Assembly (NCBI GenBank): GCA_016806645.1
Contig: JACSYO010002159.1
Location: 3,257,501 to 3,321,500 of the forward strand
Direction of reading: 5' to 3'
From: Ophiodon elongatus
Lineage: Eukaryota; Chordata; Actinopteri; Perciformes; Hexagrammidae
DNA: 64,000 nt
Positions 23,690 through 41,098 of this stretch are shown in pieces (position 1 is the first letter of the stretch; each line of letters starts with the position of its first letter). The notes below the pieces were generated by a model. That model saw nothing but the letters and a program-made list of their open reading frames with translations, did no database searches and was not told the origin of the DNA. A program made the translations under genes and the position numbers.

Positions 23690-25889
23690 TAAAATTAAAT
23701 AAAAGGAAATTAAAAGATGGATAATGTACATTAGCAATTGATTGATGTATGATTTGCTCCATCCCTAGTTAAGGCTGAGCACAGAGGATTTCATTATCAC
23801 TGCGTCTACAAAACAACATTAAAACTTTAAACAACTGAAGTGAACCGAGGTGAAACAGCAGCTGAACTAGTTGAAGGTTTCAACTGCACTGCAGAAGTGG
23901 TGTTTTTTTTTGTTGTTGTTTTTTTTTTTTTTTTTTTAAATCGGTAAAAACACAGACATTTTGCATTTTTAAATGAGAGAAACAAGAGGGACGTCCTTTC
24001 TCCAGCTTTCTGACAGCCAAATATCAAGAGACACAAGCATGAATTGTGACAGCACAAATAGAGTCGAAGTACTGGCAGTGACGGCTCCACTGACAGATGC
24101 ATTAACTCGCTTTAACCCGGGGGTGAAAGAACTCGCTTAAAAAAAAAAGTAAAAGTGAAGCTTCGTCAGAGGATGCTAAAACTCAACACCTCAGCAACTG
24201 ACAGATTAATACTGAGACAAACAGTTGCAGAACAGGTACTTGGAATATCTTGTATTTGTAAACAGGAGGTTAACAAAACTGGCTGCACTGAGTTTGGGCA
24301 GGATGAAAAAAGCAACCTTAAACTGGGAACATTATATACATCATATCCACAATTCATATGTGAGAAATCTCTAAACTGTTAATATTATTTACCAAAGCAA
24401 GAACCCATACAACTTCAATGCAAATAAAGATATTGAAGCTGTAAAACCTGGATTTTGAGAGTAATGCTGTAAATGCATCCTCAATTTAATGTTTGCTGAA
24501 CATCCGCCAGTTTATGCATCTCTCGTAATAATCCATTTTAAACATGTGTTTTTATTCTTTATTTAGTGCCACTCAATTCATGATTACAGAAATAAGTAAC
24601 AATGTTCTTCAAAAGCATTTTTGGATGTCGTCATATTCATATACAAACTGTTGAACCTGCATTTACAAACTGCACTTGTGTGGGTTTTTTTAGGCTCCCC
24701 TGACTTCACTCGAGTCACAAATGCATTTTCTTTCTCCAGGGTATCTGTAGCCAATCAGATGTCTCCTCCATTTTCAACCAATAACATGAGCGTGCCCCCA
24801 CGAGGGTTTATGTTACGTCATACTCAGGTAAGAAAATCTTAATAAGCAGGTCAAGACTTAAAAAATAAATATAAATTTAAATAAATGTAGAAATGTGTGT
24901 GTCTAATATATATATATCATTATTCAAGCATTTAACTCTTATAACTAGTTACATATTAAATTTCGGCCCTTAAAATCCTCCATAAAGAGCATGCCTGTGC
25001 TTCATTTAATTTTCCTCTGTGGTGTCAGATTTCATGTATGTCTTTTTATTGGGGTGTTTGTGTTTGCAAAAGTTGCAGCACTGAAGTTTTGCAAAAGCAG
25101 CAGTGAGGCAGCAAATTAAGCAATCCTCGCTTGGCTAAAGATCACAGGAACAATATTGGCAATCTGAAGTGAACAAGCTGAACCTTTGGTCTTTTGGAGC
25201 TTCAATTAAAAGAACGCTTCCCCCACGTTATTTTGCCCTGTTCCTTATGTGCTGTGGTTGGCAGTTGAGTAAAGACCATCACAATCTTTTTGTTTTGCTT
25301 TCTCTCAGAAATGTCTCCTGTATTTTTCCTCTAACTCTGTGAATTGTTTCAGCCATTTTCTTCCTCAAATACTGCTAAAATTATAATGTTAATTCATATG
25401 CAACTGTGGTTTGTTTTGATGGAGCCTTGTTCTTTCTGGATCCGCCTTTGAAGCCACTTAAAAACACACTGATGGATTTTTTTTTAGATTAAACGGAGAA
25501 GATTATTTGAATAAAATAGACTTGCTGAAGATAATTCGTTTTGTTTTTTTTCCCCCTCACTTGTTACAGCAAAAGGCATCTTTTAAGAGAAGAAAAGAGA
25601 CAGAAAAAAAGAGACAGTGTCAGCGTTTCCTCCTGTGAAGCTGCAGGAAGCCAGCTAAACCGCCTTCCACTAATCCATTTAGCTCCCCCATAATTCCTCT
25701 CTGTGCTAAACAGTTACAGCAGTCATCAGCCATACACACATTCAATCCACTCTGCTCTCAGGTCAGATATTGACACTGTCAAGGCCAGATAAATCAGTGG
25801 AGACGCGCAGCATGTGGTGTCCCAATTCCATAACGGTATGCCAGTTTAACCAACGAGGATATTGTTCCACACATCAACATTTTCTTTTT
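23102..25889. other. non-coding sequence
   Basis: Contains the GATA tract at 23645-23690 and a T run near 23918-23938. No coding signal is seen. Confidence 0.55.
23645..23690 (+). repeat. (GATA)n microsatellite
   Basis: About ten GATA units flanked by ATAT on both sides. Confidence 0.95.
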
Positions 25890-26030
25890 TGCCATTCTAA
25901 AATATGTCAACAACTATCGGATCGATTGCCATGAAATTATGAACATATATTTATGGTCCCCAGAGGATGAATCCTACTGACTTTGGTTATCTTCTGACTT
26001 TTCATCGACAGATCTGCAAACTCTAGAGTT
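25890..26030 (+). repeat. dispersed teleost repeat (CATGAAATTATGAACA type)
   Basis: The words CAACTATCGGATCGATTGCC, TGGTCCCCAGAGGATGAATC and CTACTGACTTTGG follow the order of a very common fish repeat that I recognise. Only the central part is present. A second, longer copy is at 41440-41885. Confidence 0.6.
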
Positions 26031-26289
26031 GGGAAAATGGTGACAAGATACAAAACAAAAATCTGGTGGGAGGTTCAATTCTCCTTGTGAGAACATTTGT
26101 GATTTTAATACACAAATAAAGCTTTTTGAAGCATTTTGAAATCATAATAAAAAGGAGAAATCAACATATTGTTGTTGCATAATGATATATGACCAAGCTA
26201 CAAAGCTTGTGATATACCCCCTGGGGACCAATGAAACCTTATTGATAAAATAATATAATTTATTGATTGATTATACTTTGTATTGTCTC

Positions 26290-26478
26290 TAAGTAACGAA
26301 TAACTAAAGCTGTCAGATAAATGTAGTGCAGTAAAAAAGTACAATACTTTCCTCTGAGATGTACTGGAGAAGAGTAAAGTAGCAGAAAGTAGACATCATC
26401 AAGTAAAGTACAAGTACCTTAAATTTGTCTTGAAGAACAATTCTTGAGCAAAAGTATTTACTTACATTCCACCACTGG
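26290..26478 (+). repeat. dispersed teleost repeat ending ACATTCCACCACTG
   Basis: The words GTACTGGAGAAGAGTAAAGT, CAAGTAAAGTACAAGTACCT and TTACTTACATTCCACCACTG identify a common fish repeat with many GTA/TAC-rich words. It is non-coding, with an approximate left limit. Confidence 0.6.
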
Positions 26479-29400
26479 TAACTGAGTTACAACTCCCCAC
26501 CCCGATCCTGCCCTTAAGCAGCGTGTTAGTATTCTGATGTTAACATTTAACTCAAAGCAACACAAAGATCTTCCTCAAGCTGTCTCGCCACCGCCCACAA
26601 TTTAATGTTTTACAGCTGGGAGAGGCTTCTCCATTTCCTTTGTACATTGCATTCTGGCAGATTAGTGTACGATACTGATATTTTGTTTTTGTATAAAAAT
26701 TGACATTTTTTTTTACAATTTTCCAGTGTTTCCAGCCATAATCCAAACCTCCAAAATGTAAAATTCTCAGTAGCCTGCAGGTATGCGTGAAGGGCACCAC
26801 AAGACTCTCAAGTGACAAAGAGCGAATGTGAAAGCTAAAGATCGGGGGAGCTTTAGTCAATACACGCTTTGACACTTTCATGGAGAATGGCTTTGCCTCA
26901 TCAATATCCCGATGAGGTCAAGACAGATGGAGGTCCAGCCTACTGACACAGAAATGTCACAATAGAAGCTCATGATTGAATGCTAGATAACCAACAAATA
27001 CAATCAATGTATACATCCAATATGCATTATAGCATCTTGGTGTAAAACACTGAAAACACAAAAGGGTAAAGGTTTGAAAAAGCACTGAATCTGTGACCGT
27101 CCATGGAATGTTAGAAAGTGTGCGGTGGTCTGAAGTACCTGTGCCATTTCATCTTTTGATTGCCACCACTCCAGCTAGCACACGTCCACATTTATCAGTG
27201 AGACAGAGGGTGAGAGTCGTCAGCATGACTGATAACGGCTTGCCTGTATAGAAGCTCTGACTCAGCACACTTCACTACACTCAGCTATGCATAGGAGCCA
27301 CTGTGCTGTCGCACAACATTAAGCTGACAAGGGGCGGGGGGGGGGAGCACAGATATAATATCTGAAAATAACAAACAAAGAGCCATTGAGCTATGTTGTG
27401 GCAGGTCTTGAGTTAAACCTGTGCCGTGTGTTGATGCATCTTTAGACCTGCAGCACACTGAGATTTAGTGATGCGACCATGTAGAACCACAAGGTTTAGC
27501 ATAACACGTGGCAGCATATCCTGCTACGGGGATGTGAATGAATTCAAGCTGAACATAACCGTTTGCCTGAATATCTCAAATTAAACACCATTGCGAGAAG
27601 TAATTGCAGCATTGATCACAAAGACCTCTTGATACACACATAAATATGAAAGGCATATGCACCCACCCACACTATTGCTGCCATCCACAGAGTTGGCAAA
27701 TCAAACAGCGACAGGTTTTATGACAAAATGGCCAAAAGCACTCACCACGCTCATGATGGTCGATCCCGCTTTCTATGTAAATGGTACTTTTGTTAAAACC
27801 AGTCCCTACTCTCCAGCTGCATCTATCGCTACAGCCTCACACCGAGGCTCAGTATGGAGAGCATTTGGCTTGTGTATGTGTGTCTTAGTGTCCCTAATCC
27901 CTGCTGAGTAAAGTAGGTGCTAGGCAGCAAATGTTCACTGGAGAGTAACACACACAAAACAGGGGTTAATTTGGGATCTGTTATGTGGTGGGGACCTGTT
28001 TTCTTATGGCGGCTGAATGGGTCCTTGTTATTAGTTTTATAGTATTCTACAGATATATAAAGCATCACAGAATCATGATGTTTCACTTGTACAATTAGGT
28101 ACTTATTTAATAATCAAACTAGTTACCTGTAGTCTTTTCAAGCTGTATGCAGTCTAGACGAGTAGCCTTTCAGTTTAGTGTTGCCATGCAAGTCATACTC
28201 TCCTGAGTCAAGTTCAGGATTTATGGTACAAATGTAGTTCTGCCTTCTTAGCAGCCGATGCGCTGGGGCTGAGTCCAGTCCATGGCTAGTCTCAGGACTT
28301 GTGCCGACTTCCCAACGGTGTGAATCACATTAGAGATACAACCTACTACAACTTGGAGGCATTGAGGTTCACAAGCTTATTCATCTTCATTTGTACAACG
28401 TCAGTTTGAGGGTGTTCTCCCTCATCAGTTACATCTGCGGTTACCAGGAAGGTCTTGGGTTGCTGAGTGAGTTGACCTGGTGAGGGATTCGATATATCCA
28501 AAAGACTTCTTCACTTGTGGTACCTTAACCAAAGTCTATCTTACCCCATACCACTCCACAAACCCCTCACTGGCTCTAAAGGTCGATGTAAAAGGTTTGT
28601 AGTTTGCTACTTCACAAGAAGCTGTAGTCAATTATAAATCATGACATAGTTTTCATTGTAGAAAAAAAAAGCCCAAAGAAGCTTCCAAAGCCATTCCAGC
28701 AACAAAACTACTCCTTCTCTTTCCCTCTGTATGCCAAAACCTCAGTTTTGCCAAAATACTGCCAAATACACTTCCTTCACTTAAATTTGGAGGCAAAGCA
28801 GAATCAGTGACAGCAGACGGTCTGAAAGTCGAGTAAGCCACCATGGAGTCAGACACATGTTCTATAATGAAGCTAACTGAATAGAGCTAATTGGATACAT
28901 TTGTATTTTTCACAAACAAGAAGTCTGCTGACGACAGTCCAGAGCTACAGGATGTAAATAAATATGCTATATCTTTTTTCAGGCTCTCCAGATCAAGTCT
29001 TTCCTAAATCTCTCTCACACTCACGCACACACACAGACCACAAAGTAGATTAGCGGGCTGTTTGGTGAGCCCTTAACAGGACTAGTCCGTGACACAGAGG
29101 CTAGCAGAGCAGGACAAGAACCCCAAACTTTGACAAAGAGCCAAACTCTGCTCATCCTTTTAGGGATGGTGATCACCTAAAGGAGACAGACGGCTTTGCA
29201 CAAGAAGGTAACCTGGATGGATAAATCAAGGAAAACAAACCTGTAGTGATCCCTGCTCTCTCACAGCAGTCATCAATGTGCCCTTGAAGAAGGCGTTTGA
29301 CCTCCAAATACTTCAGTACAACTGGAGCTGTGTGACTATTAAATGGTTCAGGAAGAAGATGCATTCACATAAAAAAAAATCCTTATTAGATAAACATGGC

Positions 29401-32381
29401 ACACGCAGGTCCAAATATGAACCGTTTCCCAAACTATTATAATAAATCACAAGTGGGCAGACTTGAAGCCTCCCGTGATACTTATTAGATTTCCCAAGAA
29501 AAAAGAAGCCAGGAACTATTTCGACCCTTGTTCAACCTGGTCTGTTGACAGACTGCAGGAGCATTTGCAGTGAGTGAAGTCGGGTTAAACACACGTACAC
29601 AAATACCCGGGGGCTGCCAACCACTATCACATATGCTTGGCCTGCGAGCAGCTGGGATTTCTGGGCATCAGAGAACTTCAGCTGCTGCCTTAAAAGCTTG
29701 CCTTTATTTGACCAGATTTTACCAAAGCGATCAAAAACATAGCATCTTGTTCAGTTTTCCACTCATGTCTCAATATTGTTGCACCAAATGAGAGTCAGCA
29801 ACTGTTACTGCTAATGCTAATTACAGGGGGAATCGTAAATAGTTATCCGTTCTGCTTGTCTACTCCTCACCATCTTAAATCTTTGCAGATATCAATCAAT
29901 CAATCCTTCGTATATAGATAGATAGATTCACTCACACAAACGCCGCATATAGCCAAAGGCAAAAAACAAGATTAATGCCGTTTCTAATGGGAGTATGGCT
30001 CCCAGCAGATGGGTAAGAATAAATTTGGAAGGCATAAAGTGTAACATTTGACTTTGTCTATGTATGAAAGAAATCCAAATATAAAGTTCTGAGTTATTTT
30101 AGATGTAAACATGCATAAAAGATATTCTCCTTTCGTGGATGAGTCAGACGTTGAGTCTTTACCAGCTGGCCTCCTCGCCGTGGAGGAGACACGACTAAAT
30201 GTTTTCTGTCGTCAGTTCAGAGGCTAAATCCTCCAGCGTCCTCTGAAACACATACAGATGTGGAGTGATTAATGCACTGATGGCTTGTTTGACCAAAGGG
30301 CTCCCTACACCTCTTGACCAGCAATTAAACCATTATCCAGGCCACTGGCGTGCTGCAGTCACGGTCAGTGTTGAATGGTACCAGAAATTAAATGAAAAGA
30401 AATGGTTGTTGTTCTGGTATGGAGAACCGTGAAACTGCAGATCACATGTCATTCAAGGCGTTACTAAACAAGAGTGAAATTGTTGACAAGTGTTGTGCCA
30501 CAGTCAAATTAAATGGCAGACTTTTCTGAATGATATGAAGAACAAACAATGAATGTTCAAAACCTTATAAACTAAAACATTGACATCAAATCATAAAAAG
30601 TTATATTCGATGACATCATGAAAAGCTAACCATCAAACAACAAATAGGTGAAATGCCAAAACGGCAACCATATCAATTAAATAGATTAAATAATTAACTG
30701 ATCTAATCTATGGTCTACTGTTAACGGTGTTATTATTATTATATATTTGGCAAAGGCTCCAGCACAACAGACAGTTATGCTCATAAGGTAAGTAATATAA
30801 TGTCCCAATTCAGAGGCTGGATCCTCCAAAAATAACATTCGCCATGAGGTCAATGGCTCAAGAGGACATGGGGTCCAGGCTCCTCATTCCCAAACAAGAG
30901 AGACCAAAACTAAAAAGGTGTGTTTGGGAGGCGGTCATCAACACATGAGGTCAAACATTCCAGGTTTATCAGCAGGAGGTTGCTCTGAAATGGAATAGCA
31001 TTGGGAAACTGGGCCAAATTCCATGACTGCAGAACATGCTATGATGTATCTGTGAGCCCACATTAGATTATAGATAGCGGGTGTCTCACAATGTCCAGCA
31101 ATTTGTCAGCATGTCAAAAGTTCCTCACAGTAACTTTACATTAATGAAGGACTTTATCAGTTTAGCTTTCAATTCTAATGAAGATTATCCAAACAGCTGG
31201 GCCCAGTAACAGCAAACTATCCCAAAAAAAGTCCTGTCCTCACTGTGAGGGTCTTAGTTAAATTCAAATAAATGCTGGGTGACTTTTGATGGATTGTTGA
31301 CACACTTGCCTTTCCTCACAGCGAGGACAACAGAATCATCTTTCCAAAATCTGGCCTCATCTAAAAAGGTTGTAGCAGCTCAGTCAGATAGTCATGTTTC
31401 TCCATAATGAATACAGCTAAGGGCAATGTTATCTGACAATCCAAATGGGAGCAAGTGTCAACATAAAGGATGTGTATTTCTGTTATTTCCATTTCATTCA
31501 GCCTTTATCTAACCAGACAGGTCCATTAAGATTTGTTTTTGATATGCGATTGATCCGTTCTCACCGGAGACATTCAAGCTCAAAGATAGGCTCTTTACCT
31601 CCTTTTCTTTTCTTTGAAATAAACGTGACTTTTGTCAATCCGGGACGAGGAAACTGTTGAAAACAGCCACACTGAGACCAAAACACTCCTCGACCCCCAT
31701 CACCCAATCCATCAGCTGCTGACCTCGCCAGCAGTCTTTTTCTGTTAAGAAAACCTATCCGACATCTGTCTTCTTCTGCCTGGAGGAAGAACTCACAGAC
31801 TTGTCGGAAGAAAAGTCGGGGGAGGGACAACGGGGGAAACAAGGAGAGAAGAGAGGGGAAGACAGCTGGGTACACACGCACACACACAAACAAACAAACA
31901 CACACACACAGTAAATTAATCTGGGATTATGCATAGTGCACAGTAAATTAGCAGAAAGAAGCAAACCCGAACATAAGAAAGACTGTTCTCTCAACGTACA
32001 GTTTTTTTTCCTGATCTCTGCGGGGCAATAAATACCAGCAATGCCCTAAATGATCATTTCTGATGCTGCAATGGCTTTGCACTGCTTTGCCCCATTTTCC
32101 AGCTACATCTACTGTTGAATGTGTAAACGTTTCTTTCTGATCACTTTGCCCTTCCATACCCACGTTGTTGTTGCATGAAACACTAAATATCTCGTACTAT
32201 ATGCAAATAAAACATAAGGGCATGAAATGTTATAATTACTCTCACACAATTACTCTCATCATATGGAATTGCGCAACCTTTAAAAGGTTGCTGTAAGGTA
32301 ACCCATGGAGTCCATAATATAGCCAGAGGGTTTACCGCTTCATCCACAGCGGTTTTCGTCGTAGCCTGGTCTGTATCACAT

Positions 32382-32382
<1 letters not shown>
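26479..32382. other. large non-coding block with little repeat content
   Basis: This 5.9-kb stretch is notably poor in microsatellites and recognisable transposons. Small frames (26552-26881, 31561-31905) are unremarkable. Conserved non-coding elements could be here, but they cannot be seen in a single sequence. Confidence 0.5.

Positions 32383-32420
<38 letters not shown>
32383..32420 (+). repeat. (CA)n microsatellite
   Basis: About 18 CA units after TTATA. Confidence 0.95.
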
Positions 32421-32422
<2 letters not shown>

Positions 32423-34759
32423 TGACCTGACCCTCACTGGTCAGCAACAGGCTTCTGGTCATTGGCTTTGGTATCCCGTCACATTTAGCTAATTTACAAA
32501 AATGTCCCAGCTAATGGCACTTTCTACTCAACACTACACGCCTTTTAATTGGTCACACCAGAGTTATGACCACCTTGTGGCCCGTATGGTTCCAACATGC
32601 ACAGCAGCTGCCTCTGATTCACATTCAGCATCAGCCTTTGGGAGGTGGAAGCAGCGCGCTACAGGTGAAGCTAATTGGCCAGACAAACGGGACGGTGGCT
32701 GGTGAATTGCTCCTATAAATGTGAAGACCGCTGCCATAATTGCTTGGATGGAGTTTAGATTAAACACTAGCAGGAAAGCAGGGGGATTTATAAAGCATGA
32801 AGGGGAGATAAAGATCAGTTTTAAAAAATGTGGTCTAATATTAACTGTATTTTTGTTTATTTCCACACATCACTACAACCAGTTGGAGTCCCAAGTAAAG
32901 CAACCGTGACATGATCCCGAATCAGCATGCCAGCTGCCAATAGGCACGTTTCCCGGCAGCCATTTTGACATGTCCTAGCAGGGCAAACAGATGTAGCTGA
33001 TGAAATTAATGATGGTCCCATTCTATTTAGTGTGTCACAGCAATTCCAGGACCCTGGCCCACCTAAAAGGTAACAGGGGCAGAACTAATGGTATTAATTG
33101 CGCCTGTGTTCACCCTGCAATGACATGTCAAAAATGGCTGCCGTGAAAAGGGCTTATTCTGTTTTTGACGGAGCACCCAGCTAACCACGAAGCACCACAT
33201 CTGGGAAATAAAAGTGGGTGTCTGAGGTGCTTTTTCTGCTGCACCACCCGAGCACCCCAGGTTTGAATCTTTTCTTGTGCGTAGAAAGTCTCATGCACAA
33301 TCTACACTGGATTATACGAGGGCCCAGGTAAAAAGTTTGATACATTATGTCAGTTGCATCACCAAAGGAGAAGTGAAATATCACTCATGATTGTAGGAAA
33401 CTTTGTGGGATTTGTCACTAAACTTTTACTGTTTAGGCAAACAAGGTTCACAGGATGTGACCACAGTGACGGAGAGCGAGTCGGTGAAAGAGACAGAAGG
33501 GTAAACAGCGGAGCAGAAAGCTTATGAAAGGAACCGGGAAGAAAGAGTAAGCAACGAAGAGAAAGGTCACGGCCATAATTGGGACCATTCATCACGGGAC
33601 AGTTTTAGGAGTAGGTGTTATGTGCCATCAATCCATTGAGCGACTGGCTCTCTGAGTGGCTGATGATAAGACGCTCTGGAGCCCCGCCAGCCAGCTCTCT
33701 GCTCATTTACTGCTGCATAATGCTTTAAAAGCTGCTCATATTCTCACAGTATGGAAGGTTAGTATGGCCTATTGGTGACTCAATACTGATAATATGAAAG
33801 TTGGTGGTATGCCACATCCTTATGTGAATGGTGCTAGTTTAGAGTGAAACACAGGCCGAAGTGAAAAGCTGAAATTGCCTGCGCAATCAAAACTGTCGAA
33901 TAATTATTTGAGAAGATGTGATTTAATAAGCCAAAGCATGTTTCCTTTAATATCTGTAAAGCCTTTACCAAACCATATTTTGTGAACTAACTTATACTGT
34001 GTGATCTCTCTTTACATTTATTTGTGGAAGATGAAGGCCACGCTGCGAGGGACGAGAACAGAGGGAGGAAAAAAGCACTACTGCGTCCCGGAGGTGGAAC
34101 AACTTAATGGATGAAGCTCTAAAATCTAACAGCACATCAATCCTCGATTCCCTGTTCGACCCCGCTAAGGACACAGCAGGAAATTCTCCTCCACTGCAGT
34201 CTCGTACAGTGAAATAGGAGCCTCTGAAGAGACCACGCAAAAAGGCAAAATGGGGGGTGTCACTTTGGGGACAACAAAAGTGGAAGGGACGAAAAGGGGG
34301 AAGAAAAAAAAACCTGAAAAGAGCAAAAAGCATTATACAGCGAGGGAAAAGACTGGAGAAGGAATTGAAAAAAACAATGAGACTAGAAACTTGAGAGTGT
34401 TATAATTAGTAGTTAACACAAAAACACACAGTTTAACCATAAAGTTAAGAGTTTCTATATGAAGGGCTGGACTGTGTCTTGTCTCACAGTAATATATTAT
34501 TAACACAAGTCAACACTGTGCAGGCTATATGATATGACTAGTAGCAAGGAAGCTGAAATGAATTAGCTTAATAATTTACCTCAGACTGTGAGAGCAGTAC
34601 CAATCTCCTGAGAGGTGATCTCTCGCAAGCTGCTTGTGGCGTATCAAATTATAAAAAGGTCACGTGAAAGTCTGCCCTGAGTATCATGTAGTAGGTGGGG
34701 GGTACATGCATACTGTCTATGCATGTCATATGAAGATGTATTAGTACTATGTGTAGAAA
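32421..34759. other. non-coding sequence
   Basis: No gene or named repeat is recognised. Purine-rich stretches lie near 34030-34375. Confidence 0.5.
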
Positions 34760-34945
34760 GTACAAATTATTTGGACATATATATATATCGTAGTACTTTA
34801 TTAGCACTTAAATGGCACTTACCTATAGCACTTGGTAGTTTGCCTTTCTTGAGGAATTGTACCCTCTTGATTCTTGTTGTTCTGGTTGAATGCACTTAAG
34901 GTGAGTCACTTTGGATAAAAGCGTCTGCTAAATGAAATGTAATGG
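34760..34945 (+). mobile_element. L2-like LINE or SINE 3' tail
   Basis: The stretch GTGAGTCACTTTGGATAAAA then GCGTCTGCTAAATGAAATG (34900-34940) is the hallmark 3' tail of fish L2-type LINEs and of SINEs that borrow their tail. The upstream part (TAGCACTTGGTAGTTTGC, TTCTTGTTGTTCTGGTTGAA) fits the same tail region. No reverse transcriptase sequence is attached. Confidence 0.75.
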
Positions 34946-35033
34946 ACACAGCTTCCAATGTGTGCATTCATAAACTCATCCGCAGAAACGCATCAAAATC
35001 TTGACAAGATGCTGAATCATACAGGATGTAAAG

Positions 35034-35178
35034 GAAGAAGAAGAAGAAGAAGAAGAAGAAGAAGAAGAAGAAGAAGAAGAAGAAGAAGAAGAAGAAGAAG
35101 AAGAAGAAGAAGAAGAAGAAGAAGAAGAAGAAGAAGAAGAAGAAGAAGAAGAAGAAGAAGAAGAAGAAGAAGAAGAAG
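35034..35178 (+). repeat. pure (GAA)48 triplet repeat
   Basis: There are 145 uninterrupted bases of GAA on the plus strand, with no interruption visible. Long GAA/TTC tracts are known to form triplex (H-DNA) and to be unstable. Poly-Arg, poly-Phe, poly-Ser and poly-Leu frames here are artefacts of the repeat. It starts about 90 bases after the L2-like tail. Confidence 0.97.

Positions 35179-39546
<4,368 letters not shown>

Positions 39547-39634
<88 letters not shown>
39547..39634 (+). repeat. (CA)44 microsatellite beside the putative promoter
   Basis: A pure CA tract of 88 bases ending about 195 bases 3' of the putative minus-strand donor at 39829. It would lie in the first intron of that transcript as GT repeats. 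Confidence 0.97.
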
Positions 39635-39635
<1 letters not shown>

Positions 39636-39829
39636 CATCATGGACGCATCGTCGCACTGCGCTGGAAACAAACACAAGAACAGAATAAACTCAGCCGCAA
39701 TACAGAAAGTGTCCACCAACAGCCAGCAGCAGCAGAGAGCAGACGTCAAGGGACTAAACAATTAGCAGGCTCGTAGTCGGGGCTACTGTGTGGCTGCTGG
39801 GCACGAGCTGATTATTAGCAGATACTTAC

Positions 39830-40060
39830 TCTGCTCGAGTGCAGCGGTGCTCAGCATCTCGTGAGTGAATTAGTCCTTTGAAGAAAAACGTAACCAGGGT
39901 TCCCGAACCGCCAAAACAGAAAACTCCGAGCAATTGTTTGCCCACAAAAGAAACCTGCAGGCGTCGGAAGCAGGTGAGCTATAAGCTTTAAGAGACGCGC
40001 CGCGAGCAGCCAAGCCGAGGGGGGCGGGGCCCTGTCGGTTTAAACAGCGCGCCTCGTGGC
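39830..40060 (-). other. putative first exon with a short coding start (possible sphkap exon 1)
   Basis: On the minus strand a GC-richer leader ends at a strong splice donor, AGA|GTAAGTATC, with the exon ending at 39830. An ATG at 39857 is preceded by an in-frame TAA and opens a frame of nine codons plus one base (MLSTAALEQ) into the donor. The 3' side continues as intron containing a CA tract. The segment lies 17.5 kb 3' of pid1 in the same orientation. In human, SPHKAP is the neighbour on that side and shares the strand, so exon 1 of sphkap is the leading idea. I cannot match this short peptide to any known N-terminus, and I see no downstream sphkap exons in 1-39829. A lncRNA first exon is an alternative. 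Confidence 0.35.
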
Positions 40061-40110
40061 AAAAGGTGCGCTTGATATATGCGTGTTGTGGATGTGACCG
40101 AGGCCCTGCC
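39960..40110 (-). promoter_or_regulatory. CpG-rich putative promoter with GC box
   Basis: This stretch is much richer in CpG than its AT-rich surroundings, with GACGCGCCGCGAGC near 39992-40005, a GC box GGGGCGGGGC near 40021-40030 and AGCGCGCCTCG near 40047-40057. A weak TATA-like ATATAT lies at about 40075-40080. Unmethylated CpG clusters of this kind commonly mark vertebrate promoters. Its position just upstream of the strong minus-strand donor at 39829 supports minus-strand transcription. The transcription start cannot be placed from sequence. Confidence 0.45.
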
Positions 40111-40803
40111 TGACTCAATTCAGTGACAAAATAACTCACAATGTCATTTTTAAAAAATATATTATTTTTTTTATAAATATCAATATTGTAATTGTGCTCA
40201 AAACTGTAAACTTCATCATATTTATTGGCGTTGTTATGCTTAAACTTATTCTTATGTTTATGAAAAATGAAGAGAAAAAAACCCATACTAAAAACAAAAA
40301 TATAAATAAATACTAAACAAATGAGTTTGTGGGTACAAATACAGCACGTTACCATAAGATAATACATAATACACTCTCTGTAACTGTCTAAACCTGAACT
40401 AAAATAATCTCAGGTGCAGATTTTAGAGTCATAATTGTCATAAACATCTCCACCCTCTTAAAAGTTAAGCTAAAGCTCTGTGAGACCAAAAGAAAATGTT
40501 CCCTTGAATAACCTCACGTTATGCTCTTCAGCACAATCACTCCACATAACGTGAGTTACCAGACTTTCGTGGAGTTCGGCTAAAGACCGGATACCTGGGG
40601 CTGTTACACTCAGAAACAGTAATGACTTGTGATCGGTGGTAGTGAGAGTCAACAGGAGAGGGGGGATGATGATGGAGGGCTGGCGAGGGCGCGAGAGCAA
40701 GCTTGTTAAGAGATGAGTAATCTGCCCTCAAGGATTGCTGGATTTCATTAACCCTTCAGCTGAGGTCTCTCCGTTTTCTCCTTCTGGCTCCCCACCTCTG
40801 TCC

Positions 40804-40805
<2 letters not shown>

Positions 40806-40890
<85 letters not shown>

Positions 40891-40903
40891 TCTCTCTCTC
40901 TCT
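40806..40903 (+). repeat. (TC)n microsatellite
   Basis: About 98 bases of TC with one CCC interruption near 40887. Its left neighbour (40784-40806) is the inverted 23-mer shared with 42660-42682. Confidence 0.95.
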
Positions 40904-41079
40904 AACCATGTGGATGACTGGCCTGTCAGAAGGCCGACTGCACCACTCAGCTGGAAAATAAATGGCTGTTCGTGTGATGTGTTCACTATAGTCAGCAAGG
41001 CATTGTGGCTCTTGCGAAACAACCAGAATCCTGCAGAGTAGAAAGCCCACCCATATCTCTGCTGTGTGTGAAAAAAAAC

Positions 41080-41098
41080 ATATATATATATATATATA
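41080..41098 (+). repeat. short (AT)n tract
   Basis: About nine AT units following an A run. Confidence 0.9.

Noticed and set aside
33240..33270. tRNA-like GGTTTGAATC word
   Set aside because: No cloverleaf can be built around it.
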